Assembly (NCBI RefSeq): GCF_009184635.1
Contig: NZ_WELI01000001.1
Coordinates: 1,178,001 to 1,242,000 of the forward strand
Source: Rudanella paleaurantiibacter
GTDB taxonomy: Bacteria; Bacteroidota; Bacteroidia; Cytophagales; Spirosomataceae
Length of the DNA: 64,000 nt
Reading direction: 5' to 3'
In this document: piece after piece, positions 42,881-50,786 of the stretch
How the letters are laid out: every line of letters starts with the position of its first letter
How positions within the stretch are numbered: position 1 is the stretch's first letter
The notes under the pieces: generated by a model
What the model was told of the DNA's origin: nothing
The model's database searches: none
What the model saw: only the letters and a program-made list of their open reading frames with translations
Translations under genes and position numbers: made by a program

Positions 42881-45800
42881 ATGAAAAAACTCGTACTGAC
42901 GGGGCTGTTAGCCGCTGGACTAACGGCAGTCGGTTGGGCTCAGACTACGTTCCCGCAAAACGGGGTTTACGATGAGCGGCCGGGGGTGTATGCCTTTACG
43001 AATGCCACCATTGTGGTAGACCCCAAAACGACGCTGCAAAACGCGACCCTGCTCATCCGCGACGGGCGTGTCGAGGCCGTTGGTACGTCGGTGTCGGTAC
43101 CGGCTGGTGCGGTCGTGGCCGACCTCAAAGGCCGACGCATTTACCCTTCACTCATTGATCTTGACTCGGACTACGGGATGCCCGAAGTGCGACGGGCAGC
43201 CGGCAACAACCGGCTGGCCCCGCAGCTGGAAACCGCCAAAAAAGGGCCGTACTACTGGAATCAGGCTGTGCAGCCCGAAAATGAAGCGGGTCAGCTGTTT
43301 AAAGTAACCGGCCCCAAAGCCGACGAACTGCGTAAACTGGGTTTTGGCGCGGTGCTTACTCACCCGCACGATGGCATTGTGCGCGGCACGGGCTCGCTCG
43401 TGACCCTGGCCGACGACCGCGAAAACACGGTGGTGCTGAAAAACAACGTGTCGGCGCATTACTCGTTCAATAAAGGTAGCTCAGGGCAGAACTATCCCAA
43501 CTCGATGATGGGGTCGGTGGCCCTGATCCGGCAGGCTATGTACGATGCCGACTGGTACAAGCGGGCCGGGGCTAAAGAGCAGGCCAACCTCTCGCTCGAA
43601 GCTCTCAACCGAATTCAGAACCTGCCTGCCATTTTTGAAGCGGGCGACAAACTGAGTGTGCTCCGGGCCGACAAAATTGGCGATGAGTTCAAGACTCAGT
43701 TCATTATCCGGGGTGGTGGCGATGAGTATCAGCGTATCGACGAAATAAAAGGTACGGGAGCCTCGCTGATTATTCCCGTGAACTACCCGCAGGCTTACGA
43801 TGTGGAAGACGCCTGGGATGCCGATAATGTGGCTCTCTCGGAGCTGAAGCATTGGGAAATGGCCCCAATGAATCCCGGAATGCTGGCCAAAGCAGGTGTT
43901 CCGTTTGCCCTGACGAGTGCGGGATTGCGCAACCGCACCGAGTTTATGGCGAATGTTCGGAAGGCGATTGAAAACGGCCTGACCGAGCAACAAGCCCTGG
44001 AAGCCCTCACCACGACACCCGCCCGCCTGATTCGGGCCGAAGATATGGTGGGTACGCTGCAACCGGGCCGGATCGCCAACTTCATCATCACGTCGGGCAG
44101 CTTGTTTTCGGCCGATAACGTGATCTATGAAAACTGGATTCGGGGTAAGCAGTATGTGGTAAACAACCGCAACGTGGTTGATCTGCGCGGTAGTTATAAC
44201 CTGACGCTGACGCCCACAGCCGGTGGTACCCCCCGGAATCTGAAGCTGAACATTTCGGGCAATACCCCCGAGAAACCGGAGTACCAGGTTGTGGTGAGCG
44301 ATACCGTTAAGTTGACGCCTAAAGTGGCTGTAGATAACAACGTGGTGTCGATGCAGGTGGCCCTCGACCGTCGGCAACCGGGTGCCCTTACCCGCCTGAC
44401 CGGCTACCGGGACCAAACCTCGTTCCGTGGTGATGGCGAATTGCCCGATGGTAAGCTCGTAACCTGGACGGCCGTCCGCACGGGCGACGCCCCGGCAAGC
44501 ACTACCACGTCCGCCCGGAGCACGTCTGCCGTGTCCACGTCAGCCGCAGCGTCTATGCTGTATCCGTTTGTGGGGATGGGCAATGCCCAAAAGCCGCAGG
44601 CTGAGACGATTCTGATTCGGAACGCTACTGTCTGGACCAACGAAGCCGACGGGATTCTGCAAAATGCCGACGTTCTGGTGACGGGCGGCAAAATTCAGCA
44701 GGTAGGCAAAGGGCTTGCGGCCCCGGCTAATGCCCGGACTATCGACGGAACAGGTAAGCACCTGACCACCGGTATCATCGACGAACATTCGCACATCGCC
44801 CTCTTATCGGTAAACGAAGGCTCGCAGTCATCGACGGCCGAAGTGCGCATGAGCGACGTGGTCAATTCCGAAGATATCAACATTTACCGGCAACTGGCGG
44901 GTGGCGTTACCGCGTCGCAACTGCTGCACGGTTCGGCCAATGCCATTGGTGGGCAGTCGGCGCTGGTAAAACTGAAGTGGGGTGAGTCGCCGGAGAACAT
45001 GCTGATTAAAGGGGCTGATGGTTTCATCAAGTTTGCCCTGGGCGAGAACGTGAAGCAGGCGAACTGGGGCGATGCTAACCGAGTGCGTTTCCCACAGACC
45101 CGTATGGGCGTGGAGCAGGTGTACATGGATCACTTCATCCGGGCGCGGGAGTACCTGAAAAGCTGGGCCGCTTACAACGCCCTCAAAGGCAAGGCGAAGG
45201 AGCAGGCTGTAGCCCCCCGCCGGGACATTGAACTTGATGCGCTGGGCGAAATTCTGGAGAAGAAGCGGTTTATCACCTGTCACTCGTATGTGCAGTCGGA
45301 GATTAACATGCTCATGAAAGTGGCCGACTCGCTCGGGTTCAAGGTAAACACCTTCACGCACATTCTGGAAGGCTATAAAGTAGCCGATAAGATGGCCAAG
45401 CACGGGGTAGGTGGCTCGTCGTTTGCCGACTGGTGGGCTTACAAAATGGAGGTGAAAGATGCCATTCCGTACAACGCAGCCCTTATGCACCGGCAGGGGG
45501 TATTGGTATCTATCAACTCAGACGATGCCGAAATGGCCCGCCGACTCAATCAGGAGGCTGCCAAAACCGTTGAATATGGTGGGGTAAGCGAAGCGGATGC
45601 CTGGAAAATGGTCACACTGAACCCTGCCAAGCTGCTGCACCTCGACAACCGTTTGGGCAGTATCCGGCCGGGTAAAGATGCCGATCTGGTACTCTGGAAT
45701 GCGCATCCGCTGTCGATTTACGCGCGTCCTGAGAAAACCATCATCGAAGGAGCCGTGTATTTCGACTTGCAGGCCGAAGACGCCAAGCGCGATGCCCTAC

Positions 45801-45958
45801 AGGCTGAGCGTGCCCGGATTATCCAGAAAATGATTGCCTCAAAAGCAGGTGGTTCGCCGACGCAGCGGCCCAATTTCCGTCGGCAGCGTATGTGGCACTG
45901 TGAGGATATCGAAGGGCTCATGGCTGAAGGCGAAGAAGCCGACAATGCCGGAAAATAA
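42881..45958 (+). CDS. Large secreted tandem amidohydrolase-fold protein
   Basis: I use ATG 42881 (MKKLVLTGLLAAGLTAVGWA, signal peptide). The 1025-residue protein carries two amidohydrolase-like units. The first (about 20-440) lacks the HxH metal motif: the equivalent stretch reads YPSLIDLDSDYG. The second (about 580-1025) is intact, with GIIDEHSHIALL (HxH), later His in FITCHSYVQS and NTFTHILEGY, and Asp in SINSDDAEMA. The joining region contains three 15-base repeats. It probably hydrolyses an amide, possibly a dipeptide, in the periplasm; the substrate is unknown. Confidence 0.88.
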   Translation: MKKLVLTGLLAAGLTAVGWAQTTFPQNGVYDERPGVYAFTNATIVVDPKTTLQNATLLIRDGRVEAVGTSVSVPAGAVVADLKGRRIYPSLIDLDSDYGMPEVRRAAGNNRLAPQLETAKKGPYYWNQAVQPENEAGQLFKVTGPKADELRKLGFGAVLTHPHDGIVRGTGSLVTLADDRENTVVLKNNVSAHYSFNKGSSGQNYPNSMMGSVALIRQAMYDADWYKRAGAKEQANLSLEALNRIQNLPAIFEAGDKLSVLRADKIGDEFKTQFIIRGGGDEYQRIDEIKGTGASLIIPVNYPQAYDVEDAWDADNVALSELKHWEMAPMNPGMLAKAGVPFALTSAGLRNRTEFMANVRKAIENGLTEQQALEALTTTPARLIRAEDMVGTLQPGRIANFIITSGSLFSADNVIYENWIRGKQYVVNNRNVVDLRGSYNLTLTPTAGGTPRNLKLNISGNTPEKPEYQVVVSDTVKLTPKVAVDNNVVSMQVALDRRQPGALTRLTGYRDQTSFRGDGELPDGKLVTWTAVRTGDAPASTTTSARSTSAVSTSAAASMLYPFVGMGNAQKPQAETILIRNATVWTNEADGILQNADVLVTGGKIQQVGKGLAAPANARTIDGTGKHLTTGIIDEHSHIALLSVNEGSQSSTAEVRMSDVVNSEDINIYRQLAGGVTASQLLHGSANAIGGQSALVKLKWGESPENMLIKGADGFIKFALGENVKQANWGDANRVRFPQTRMGVEQVYMDHFIRAREYLKSWAAYNALKGKAKEQAVAPRRDIELDALGEILEKKRFITCHSYVQSEINMLMKVADSLGFKVNTFTHILEGYKVADKMAKHGVGGSSFADWWAYKMEVKDAIPYNAALMHRQGVLVSINSDDAEMARRLNQEAAKTVEYGGVSEADAWKMVTLNPAKLLHLDNRLGSIRPGKDADLVLWNAHPLSIYARPEKTIIEGAVYFDLQAEDAKRDALQAERARIIQKMIASKAGGSPTQRPNFRRQRMWHCEDIEGLMAEGEEADNAGK
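44504..44548 (+). repeat. Three 15-base tandem repeats in the amidohydrolase linker
   Basis: The units at 44504-44518, 44519-44533 and 44534-44548 share the core ACGTC-N-GCC and encode TTSAR, STSAV and STSAA (residues 542-556). The word TCCACGTC also occurs in the palindromic insert of the carbamoyltransferase. Confidence 0.75.
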
Positions 45959-45994
45959 TTGTAACTTTCATCTGCAAGCACGTTGAAACAGACT

Positions 45995-46237
45995 ATGGAA
46001 GCCACTGATCTCAAAAACACAATTCACCAACTGGTCGACAGTGTTCATAACGAGCGTACGCTGGTGAATTTGTACGAGCTGGTCGCCCTGGTGGTGGAGC
46101 AGCAGGATTTGCCCCTGGACACCGACACCGCCCTTCTGGAAGAGCGACTGAAACAGGTTCCGGGTCGCATTGATCAAGGTCAGTACACCACCAACGAGCA
46201 AATGAAACAACTGACAAAAGAGTGGCTCTCCAAATAA
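45995..46237 (+). CDS. Putative antitoxin of a ParE-type toxin-antitoxin pair
   Basis: An 80-residue mostly helical acidic protein (MEATDLKNTIHQLVDSVHNE) ending in QMKQLTKEWLSK. ATG 45995 is preferred over TTG 45983. Small helical proteins of this kind precede RelE/ParE toxins in many Bacteroidota. The 3' end overlaps the toxin start by 16 bases, implying coupled translation. I see no classical ribbon-helix-helix motif, so DNA binding is uncertain. Confidence 0.7.
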   Translation: MEATDLKNTIHQLVDSVHNERTLVNLYELVALVVEQQDLPLDTDTALLEERLKQVPGRIDQGQYTTNEQMKQLTKEWLSK

Positions 46238-46506
46238 TCTGGACCGATGAAGCCAAAGAGGAGTTCCGACAGACGGTTGCCTATTTGTTGGACGCCTTTG
46301 GGGATGAAGTGACCGAAAAACACACAGATAAACTGTACCATACGCTCGAAACCTTGTCGCAGATGCCTTTCATTGGAAAACGACACGCCGAAGTTCCGGC
46401 TATCAGACAACAGGTAGTACGACCCTATACGGTGGTGTGCTACACGGTGGTGGAGGAATTTTTAGTCGTTGTTAATTTGAAAGACTCGCGCAAAGGGGGG
46501 CGTTAA
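46222..46506 (+). CDS. RelE/ParE superfamily toxin
   Basis: A 94-residue protein starting with GTG 46222 inside the antitoxin gene. The ParE pattern is clear: IIWTDEAKEEFRQTVAYLLD, then a helix pair, MPFIGKRHAEVPAIRQQVVR, and the beta-hairpin PYTVVCYTVVEEFLVVVNLKDSRK. ParE members act on gyrase and RelE members cut mRNA; sequence alone favours ParE. The pair sits between two amidohydrolase-fold genes on the same strand, with only 5 bases to the next gene. Confidence 0.82.
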   Translation: MALQIIWTDEAKEEFRQTVAYLLDAFGDEVTEKHTDKLYHTLETLSQMPFIGKRHAEVPAIRQQVVRPYTVVCYTVVEEFLVVVNLKDSRKGGR

Positions 46507-46511
46507 CCATC

Positions 46512-47816
46512 ATGAGACATTTCTTTCTTTCAATATTAGCTCTGACCACCTTCGGGAAGGTATGGGCGCAAAACCCCGCCCCGGCCAAACCGCAGACGCG
46601 GGCCATTGCCCTCATGGGGGCTACCATTCACGTTGGCGATGGCCGCGTGATTCAGAACGGACTGATTACGTTCGACAAGGGCGTGATCACAGCCGTGGGC
46701 GATGCAAGCACCGTTCGGGTCAACCGCAACGAAGTTGATGTGATTGACCTCACCGGCAAGCACATTTACCCCGGCCTAATCTCGCCCGCGTCGTTGGTGG
46801 GTTTGCAGGAGGTAGCCTCGGTACGCGCTACCGTCGACTCCCGCGAGATTGGCGAACTGAACCCCAACGTGCGGTCACTGATTGCGTACGATACCGACTC
46901 GGAAATCATCCCGACGATTCGCAACAACGGGGTACTTCTCACGCAGGCTATGCCTCTGGGCGGTACGGTATCGGGCTCGTCGTCGATTATGCATACGGAT
47001 GGCTGGAACTGGGAAGATGCCGTTTTGCGCAAAGACGACGGTATCTGGCTCAACTGGCCGGGCTATTTCGCCCGCAATTTCGACTTCGACACGTTCTCTG
47101 TGAGCATCAAGAAGAACGACAAACGGGATGAGGCCATGCGCGCTATCGAAACGGTGTTTGCCGAAGCCAAAGCCTACGCAGCTCTGCCGTCGCCCACGCC
47201 CATGAACCTGAAGTTTGAGGCTATGCGTGGCTTGTTTACGGGTCGGCAAAATCTTTATGTGCGGGCCGATCTGGGTAAGGATATTATCGAGGCTGTGCGG
47301 TTTGCCAAAGCTGCCGGGGTGCCTAAAGTGGTGATTGTTGGGGGCGAAGAGGCCGACCGGGTAGCTGGTTTCCTCAAAGAAAACAACGTGCCTGTGATTC
47401 TGAGCGCTCTGCACCGCCTGCCCAACCGGCAGGATGAAGCTGTTGACCTGCCTTACCGGTTGCCGGGTATTCTGCAAAAAGCGGGCGTACTGGTGGGCCT
47501 GAGCTATGCCGAAGAGTGGTGGCGTACGCGTAACCTGCCCTTTTTGGCGGGTACGGCTGCTGGTTTCGGCATCGGCGACCGTGAAGAGGCCCTCAAACTG
47601 GTGACCTCCAACACGGCCAGGATTCTCGGAATCGACAATGTGGTGGGCACGCTCGAAACGGGCAAGCAGGCCACCCTGTTTGTGTCGGTTGGCGATGCGC
47701 TGGATATGCGGACCAATGTTGTTGAGCACGCGTTTATTCAGGGTCGCAAGGTAAACCTCGACGATAAGCACAAGCGTCTGTACCAGAAGTTCAAGACCAA
47801 GTACGGACAGGAATAA
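46512..47816 (+). CDS. Secreted amidohydrolase-fold protein lacking the HxH metal motif
   Basis: A 434-residue protein with a signal peptide (MRHFFLSILALTTFGKVWA). It has the amidohydrolase opening RAIALMGATIHVGDGRVIQN and end ARILGIDNVVGTLETGKQAT. The HxH that should follow the first strand is replaced by HIYPGLISPASLVGL, so two metal ligands are missing. A binuclear catalytic centre is therefore unlikely as read; it may be a structural partner of the large amidohydrolase upstream. No frameshift is visible. Confidence 0.82.
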   Translation: MRHFFLSILALTTFGKVWAQNPAPAKPQTRAIALMGATIHVGDGRVIQNGLITFDKGVITAVGDASTVRVNRNEVDVIDLTGKHIYPGLISPASLVGLQEVASVRATVDSREIGELNPNVRSLIAYDTDSEIIPTIRNNGVLLTQAMPLGGTVSGSSSIMHTDGWNWEDAVLRKDDGIWLNWPGYFARNFDFDTFSVSIKKNDKRDEAMRAIETVFAEAKAYAALPSPTPMNLKFEAMRGLFTGRQNLYVRADLGKDIIEAVRFAKAAGVPKVVIVGGEEADRVAGFLKENNVPVILSALHRLPNRQDEAVDLPYRLPGILQKAGVLVGLSYAEEWWRTRNLPFLAGTAAGFGIGDREEALKLVTSNTARILGIDNVVGTLETGKQATLFVSVGDALDMRTNVVEHAFIQGRKVNLDDKHKRLYQKFKTKYGQE

Positions 47817-47818
47817 GG

Positions 47819-47891
47819 AGTGATGAACGATGAGTGATAAGCGATGAATGTTTTCGGGCGTCAGCAAGTTTATCACTCATCGTTCATCACT
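47819..47891. repeat. 22-bp perfect inverted repeat after the second amidohydrolase gene
   Basis: The arms 47819-47840 and 47870-47891 are fully complementary around a 29-base loop and made of GATGAACGATGAGTGAT-type words. The inverted words continue to about 47911 (CATCGTTGATAATTCATCG). There is no T-tail. Confidence 0.85.
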
Positions 47892-47992
47892 CATCGTTGA
47901 TAATTCATCGTTTTCTCTGGCTTCCGAAACAATCGCCTTGGGGGAGTGTTCTACCTGCAAAGTAGATTATCAACCCGAATCGAACCAACGTT

Positions 47993-48238
47993 ATGGAAGA
48001 TCCCGACAAAGAAGACATCCTGCGGGCCAAACAGGCTATTTCGCCTGCGGGCCTGGGCGACCGCTCTGACAAGGCAACCCAATTGCCCGGCAACGACAGC
48101 CCGACCGATACGCCCATTGACGACATGAACGTGACCCCCACCGACGAGGTCGTGGGCGAAGACGATAACGAGCCAACTACACACCCCAATCGTAACCGCG
48201 ATGGCAAGGTAGACATTGGTAAAGGGCCGTATGCGTAG
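47993..48238 (+). CDS. Small acidic hydrophilic protein, unknown
   Basis: An 81-residue protein with no signal peptide or membrane segment. It is rich in Asp, Pro, Thr and Asn (for example NDSPTDTPIDDMNVTPTDEV) and probably largely disordered. It ends NRDGKVDIGKGPYA, which resembles an isolated calcium-binding-like D-x-N-x-D-G string but is too short to call. Codon use looks like the neighbours. It stands alone, followed by a terminator. Confidence 0.6.
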   Translation: MEDPDKEDILRAKQAISPAGLGDRSDKATQLPGNDSPTDTPIDDMNVTPTDEVVGEDDNEPTTHPNRNRDGKVDIGKGPYA

Positions 48239-48265
48239 CGGAAGCCCTACTTTGTGGCAAATAGG

Positions 48266-48301
48266 CAGGCCCAGTCGGTTCAATCGGCTGGGCCTGATTT
48301 G
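48266..48301 (+). terminator. Hairpin terminator before corA
   Basis: The 9-bp perfect stem CAGGCCCAG (48266-48274) / CTGGGCCTG (48288-48296) has a 13-base loop and ends in ATTTG. The T-run is weak. A polypyrimidine stretch (48318-48360) follows. Confidence 0.65.
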
Positions 48302-48361
48302 TGGAGGGGTAGCTCATTCTCCGTTCTCCTTGCGGCCTTCTCCCTTCTGCCTTCTCCTTTA

Positions 48362-48369
48362 TATCTTTG
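48362..48369 (+). promoter_or_regulatory. Candidate -7 promoter box immediately before corA
   Basis: TATCTTTG matches TAnnTTTG exactly and ends only 4 bases before ATG 48374. If used, the mRNA would have almost no leader. Confidence 0.4.
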
Positions 48370-48373
48370 CCCT

Positions 48374-49324
48374 ATGATTCGCATCTTTCAGCAGGACGAA
48401 GCCGCCGTTCGGAAAATTCGGGATATTGACTCGTTTCGGGATACGGAACGCACGCTTTGGGTGGATTTGCAAAATCCGTCTCCCGACGAGCTGACGAGTG
48501 TGGAAGAAAAGTTTGATGTCAGCTTTCAGAGCCAGCAGGAGCAGGCCGAGATTGAGAGTAGCTCGCGGTACATCGAAGAAGACGATTACCTGATTGCCAA
48601 CACCAATTTTCTGGTGCAGGATCGGAAAGGGGGCTACTCCAACGTGCCGGTCAGCTTCATGCTCAAAGACGAACAGCTGTTTACCACCCGCAACGCCGAC
48701 CTTAAAGCTTTTGCCGATACCGTGAAACGGATTAAGTCGCGCCGGGCCCGGTTTCGCGACGGAGGACAGATCATGCTCTCCATCTTCGAGTCCCGAATCG
48801 ACTCCGACGCCGACCTCATTGAGAGCATTTCGCAGGAAGTGAAAGCCATTAACAAGCAGCTCGACCTCGATGCCAAGCTTGACCGCGAAATGCTGCTGAA
48901 CATCAACGACTACCAGGAACTGACCATGACCCTGCGCGAGAGCGTGGTGGATAAGCAACGGGTGATTTCGGCCATGATTCGCTCCAATGGCTGGTTCACC
49001 GACGAAGAACAGCAGCAGCTCCGAACCCTGATTAAAGACATCAACTCACTTATTGAACACACCAACTTCATTTTTGAGCGGCTCGAATTTCTGCAGAACA
49101 CGTTTCTGGGTTTGATCAACCTCGAACAAAACCAGATCATCAAAATCTTCACCGTCTTGTCGCTGGTGTTTTTGCCACCTACGCTCATCGCCAGTATCTA
49201 CGGGATGAACTTTGCCCACATGCCCGAACTGGGCTGGGATTACGGCTATCTGTTTGCACTCGGGCTGATGGTGTTGTCGTCGGTGGGTACGTATTTGTAT
49301 TTCCGTAAGCGTAATTGGGTGTAG
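48374..49324 (+). CDS. corA: CorA family magnesium/cobalt transporter
   Basis: I use ATG 48374 (MIRIFQQDEAAVRKIRDIDS), which begins the fold correctly; the frame is open 40 codons further but with no CorA character. The product is 316 residues: an acidic alpha/beta N-terminal domain, a long stalk helix (about 150-250), then two membrane helices. The first ends in the invariant ion-selectivity motif (IASIYGMNFAHMPEL). It forms a pentameric inner-membrane Mg2+ channel. The polypyrimidine tract before it is unusual. Confidence 0.94.
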   Translation: MIRIFQQDEAAVRKIRDIDSFRDTERTLWVDLQNPSPDELTSVEEKFDVSFQSQQEQAEIESSSRYIEEDDYLIANTNFLVQDRKGGYSNVPVSFMLKDEQLFTTRNADLKAFADTVKRIKSRRARFRDGGQIMLSIFESRIDSDADLIESISQEVKAINKQLDLDAKLDREMLLNINDYQELTMTLRESVVDKQRVISAMIRSNGWFTDEEQQQLRTLIKDINSLIEHTNFIFERLEFLQNTFLGLINLEQNQIIKIFTVLSLVFLPPTLIASIYGMNFAHMPELGWDYGYLFALGLMVLSSVGTYLYFRKRNWV

Positions 49325-49341
49325 GCCAACACATTTGTACC

Positions 49342-50163
49342 ATGCTTCGCTTTCCCGATCCATTCAACCAGAATCTGACCCAGTTAGCTACGCAGTACGG
49401 TAGTCGCCTTTTCATGGCTGGCCTGCTGACGGTAGGCGGGTATTGGCTCATCAAACTGGTTCTGAATGCAATCGGGCGGGTTTTCAACCGGCAAAAGGTC
49501 GACCGGGATATTCAGCCGTTCCTGATTTCGTTGCTGAAGATTGGCCTGCAAATAGCGTTGGTCTTGAGTGTACTCAGTACGCTCGGCGTTGAGACGACGT
49601 CATTTATTGCCGTGATTGGTACAGCGGGTTTGGCCGTTGGATTAGCCTTGCAGGGGAGTTTGGCCAATTTTGCCGGTGGCCTGCTGATTCTGGCTTTTAA
49701 ACCTTTTCGGGTCGGCGACCTGATTGCCGTTCAAACGTTTACGGGGTATGTTGAGGTAGTACATCTGCTCAATACGATTCTGGTCACTACAGATAACCGG
49801 ACCATTACTATCCCGAACAACGTTCTGACAACCAGCCCAATCACCAACTATTCGCGTATGGGTACTATTCGTATCGACTCGCAGGTGGTGGTAGACCGCT
49901 CATACTCCGTGCCCCAAATCCGAACGCTCATTCAGGACGCCGTTGCGACCTGTCCGCAGGCCTTGCCTGATCGTAAGGCTGATGTGTTGGTGAATAAGCT
50001 GACCGATAGCGGTATCCAGCTTGATGTGCGGGTGTGGTGCAAAATTGACCACATTGGGCAAACCAATTATGCTGTGCAGGAGGCCATTGCCGGGGCATTT
50101 GCCCGCGAGGGTATCGAAGGCCCCCGCAATGAAATCAATGTACTCCGGTTCAAAACGGAGTAA
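49342..50163 (+). CDS. Small-conductance mechanosensitive channel (MscS family)
   Basis: ATG 49342 gives a 273-residue protein beginning MLRFPDPFNQNLTQLATQYG. Three membrane segments are followed by the pore-lining helix GLAVGLALQGSLANFAGGLL and the beta domain PFRVGDLIAVQTFTGYVEVV and ITIPNNVLTTSPITNYS, both MscS hallmarks. It opens when membrane tension rises after osmotic downshock. The gene begins 17 bases after corA, suggesting one ion/osmotic transcript ended by a 21-bp hairpin. Confidence 0.93.
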   Translation: MLRFPDPFNQNLTQLATQYGSRLFMAGLLTVGGYWLIKLVLNAIGRVFNRQKVDRDIQPFLISLLKIGLQIALVLSVLSTLGVETTSFIAVIGTAGLAVGLALQGSLANFAGGLLILAFKPFRVGDLIAVQTFTGYVEVVHLLNTILVTTDNRTITIPNNVLTTSPITNYSRMGTIRIDSQVVVDRSYSVPQIRTLIQDAVATCPQALPDRKADVLVNKLTDSGIQLDVRVWCKIDHIGQTNYAVQEAIAGAFAREGIEGPRNEINVLRFKTE

Positions 50164-50235
50164 TTGAGAGAGAGCGATCTTTGAAGTGCTCTGTCCGGGC
50201 CTGGTATCAGTCACCAGCCTTACCCAATACATACA

Positions 50236-50295
50236 AAAGCTCCGAAGGGGCGTAACCATTGATAAGCTGTCTCAGTTACGCCCCTTCGGAGCTTT
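50236..50295. terminator. 21-bp perfect hairpin between converging mscS and Dabb genes
   Basis: The arms 50236-50256 and 50275-50295 pair without mismatch around an 18-base loop. The left arm begins AAAGCTCCG and the right arm ends CGGAGCTTT. It lies where a plus-strand and a minus-strand gene converge, so it probably ends both transcripts, although the T-runs are short. Confidence 0.78.
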
Positions 50296-50316
50296 ACTAA
50301 CTTACAATTATACTCT

Positions 50317-50715
50317 TTACTTCTCCGCCCAGTAATCGACTACAAACACTTTGTCGAGGTGGGGGCCAAGTACCTTACCGAATGCCTTGTGGGCAGGGTG
50401 GGGCAGGTAAACCGCCCGGCCAGCCTCGCTGTCGAAGGTCAGGAAAAAAGCATGGGTGTATCCCTGATTGAGGTTTTCGGGGCTGTTGTTGGTGCCCCAC
50501 TCAAAATCTTTGATTTCCTTAATCTGGCTCGGCAAGGCGCGGAAAGCATCTTCCACTTTCTTAATGTCGGCCGGCGTGGCAGAGTCTTTAAACTTAAAAA
50601 AGACAGCGTGACGGAGCATACGGGCAGTTTTTTTAGGAGGATTATCGTTGTCAGATGCGAGCGAAACAGAAAGGCTTAGGGCGGCCATCAGAACCGTAAA
50701 CAGAAACTTGCGCAT
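50317..50715 (-). CDS. Exported Dabb (stress-responsive A/B barrel) protein
   Basis: A 132-residue protein with a signal peptide (MRKFLFTVLMAALSLSVSLA). A single Dabb ferredoxin-like domain follows: MLRHAVFFKFKDSATPADIK, IKEIKDFEWGTNNSPENLNQ, THAFFLTFDSEAGRAVYLPH and PHLDKVFVVDYWAEK. Such domains form dimeric barrels and many are of unknown activity. It is unusual in being exported. It stands alone. Confidence 0.88.
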   Translation of the reverse strand: MRKFLFTVLMAALSLSVSLASDNDNPPKKTARMLRHAVFFKFKDSATPADIKKVEDAFRALPSQIKEIKDFEWGTNNSPENLNQGYTHAFFLTFDSEAGRAVYLPHPAHKAFGKVLGPHLDKVFVVDYWAEK

Positions 50716-50786
50716 AGAAAAGATTGGTTAACTGAGTTATCGGCCCACAAGTTAGCCATCAGATGGTAGCGGGCCAAGTGTTGGAC

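Noticed and set aside
46875-47876. 333-codon open frame on the minus strand
   Set aside because: Antisense to the second amidohydrolase-fold gene; no signal or motif.
48318-48360. Polypyrimidine tract as partner of a spacer palindrome
   Set aside because: No complementary purine tract is present nearby, unlike at 56828-57033.
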